Below, one piece after another: positions 63,073-64,000 of a stretch of DNA of 64,000 bases. The notes under the pieces were generated by a model. That model saw only the letters and a program-made list of their open reading frames with translations, was not told the origin of the DNA and made no database searches. The position numbers were made by a program, and so were the translations under genes. This DNA comes from Virgibacillus sp. LDC-1 (GTDB taxonomy: Bacteria; Bacillota; Bacilli; Bacillales; Amphibacillaceae). Where the stretch lies: the NCBI RefSeq assembly GCF_030137545.1, contig NZ_JARUVL010000007.1:80377-144376 (forward strand). The letters are read 5' to 3'. How positions within the stretch are numbered: position 1 is the first letter of the stretch; each line of letters begins with the position of its first letter.

Positions 63073-64000
63073 GAATCGTAAATGCAGTGTTGCGTGGAAA
63101 ACAAGGGCGTTGGGATATTGTTCTTGAAAATGGAAAAATTGCGGCTGTATTTCCTGCAAATGGTGAGGAAAAAGAGGGAGAAGTACTTGATGTGGATGGT
63201 GCGTTGGTGCTGGCTCCGTTTATCGAACCGCATATTCATCTTGATACGACATTGACAGCTGGAGAGCCTGCATGGAATAAATCTGGGACCCTATTTGAAG
63301 GCATTCAACGGTGGTCAGAGCGAAAAGAAACATTGACATATGATGATGTAAAGCAAAGAGCTAAAAAAGCGTTAACATGGCAAATTGCCCAAGGGATTCA
63401 GCATGTTCGAACACATGTCGATGTAACAGATGCGAAGCTGACAGCCTTAAAAGCAATGCTTGAGGTAAAGGAAGAAGTGGCTCCGTTTGTTGATTTGCAA
63501 ATTGTTGCCTTTCCACAGGAAGGAATTTTATCCTTTCCGAATGGCGAAGCATTGCTAGAAGAAGCGTTAAAAATGGGCGCAGATGCTGTTGGTGGAATCC
63601 CGCATTTTGAGTTCACACGCGAATATGGTGTTGATTCACTGAAAATCGCTTTTGATTTAGCAGAAAAGTATGACCGACTCGTAGATATTCATTGTGATGA
63701 AATTGATGATGAGCAATCCCGCTTTGTAGAGGTGGTTGCAGCAGAGGCATACAAACGAGGGTTGGGGAAACGGGTAACTGCCAGCCATACAACTGCAATG
63801 GGTTCTTACAATGATGCATACGCATATAAGCTGTTTCGATTGTTACAAATGTCGGACATTAATTTTGTAGCAAATCCGCTCGTAAATATCCACTTACAAG
63901 GACGTTTTGACACATACCCGAAACGACGCGGATTAACTCGTGTTAAAGAGCTGCTTCAAGCGGGAATGAATGTTTGTTTTGGTCATGATGATATTTTTGA
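63069..64000 (+). CDS. codA: CodA, cytosine deaminase (3' end outside window)
   Basis: A partial gene: 310 codons are seen, open to the right edge. The protein begins [20 protein letters not shown] and carries the amidohydrolase zinc motif [34 protein letters not shown] and, later, [14 protein letters not shown] and [20 protein letters not shown]. CodA turns cytosine into uracil and ammonia in the cytoplasm. The ATG overlaps the codB stop by 4 bp. Full-length CodA is about 410-430 residues, so roughly a quarter is missing. Confidence 0.93.
   Translation, partial: MRIVNAVLRGKQGRWDIVLENGKIAAVFPANGEEKEGEVLDVDGALVLAPFIEPHIHLDTTLTAGEPAWNKSGTLFEGIQRWSERKETLTYDDVKQRAKKALTWQIAQGIQHVRTHVDVTDAKLTALKAMLEVKEEVAPFVDLQIVAFPQEGILSFPNGEALLEEALKMGADAVGGIPHFEFTREYGVDSLKIAFDLAEKYDRLVDIHCDEIDDEQSRFVEVVAAEAYKRGLGKRVTASHTTAMGSYNDAYAYKLFRLLQMSDINFVANPLVNIHLQGRFDTYPKRRGLTRVKELLQAGMNVCFGHDDIF

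Noticed and set aside
1-64000. rRNA, tRNA, transposase or prophage genes
   Set aside because: None recognised on either strand.

Overview
The window reads as chromosomal DNA of a low-GC, endospore-forming member of the Bacillaceae. Evidence: strong AGGAGG-type ribosome binding sites, frequent TTG and GTG starts, the sporulation trio prkA-yhbH-spoVR, two H-type small acid-soluble spore proteins, a CIRCE element, PhoP-type boxes, a PyrR attenuator, and a palindromic intergenic repeat of a type common in Bacillaceae. An Oceanobacillus/Virgibacillus-like host is plausible, but this is inference. No rRNA, tRNA, CRISPR array, transposase or prophage was seen.

Region 1 (1-3950): repeat debris, a frameshifted DUF6366-like gene, a zinc-metallopeptidase-like protein, an amidinotransferase-fold enzyme, and a YcgG/LysE pair. 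Region 2 (4058-17073) is the most distinctive part: a sulfide/persulfide (reactive sulfur) island. It holds sulfide:quinone oxidoreductase, two persulfide dioxygenases of opposite domain order, eight rhodanese domains (one with its catalytic Cys replaced), two DsrE-like proteins, two TusA domains, a TauE/SafE exporter, an MFS transporter, the persulfide sensor CstR, a cytoplasmic Cys-rich PAS histidine kinase with a NarL-type regulator, and a 1-Cys-type peroxiredoxin. The island appears to have two control branches. CstR-type operators (ATACCC-N4-GGGTAT and relatives) sit on the promoters of the 9947-15757 operon. A different palindrome, TAGGGGAWWTCCCCTA, abuts the -35 of both the sqr and peroxiredoxin promoters with identical geometry, and the two-component genes lie between those promoters.

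Region 3 (17296-26568) is sporulation related: tandem sspH genes, a polysaccharide deacetylase with a coiled-coil partner, and prkA, yhbH and spoVR. Region 4 (26650-36442): a membrane protein with a sigma-like cytoplasmic part, a K+/H+ antiporter, TraB-family and DUF5392-like membrane proteins, an MFS transporter, htpG behind a CIRCE element, and a lipoprotein. Region 5 (36568-44136): a chemoreceptor behind three exact 11-bp-phased Pho-box-like repeats, an ECF sigma/anti-sigma pair, and a pstSCAB operon that also has Pho boxes. Region 6 (44343-49902): an NSS-family transporter, a 21-bp repeat array and potABCD. Region 7 (50240-61198): mixed accessory genes (AadK-like, Mrr-type nuclease, ABC exporter, GNAT, phosphatase, DUF1801/2164/2332 and S66 peptidase). 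Region 8 (61499-64000): codBA behind a PyrR-type attenuator; codA runs off the right edge.

Start codons were reassigned wherever a ribosome binding site favoured an internal codon. Functions rest on motif and family recognition by eye; no database search was possible.
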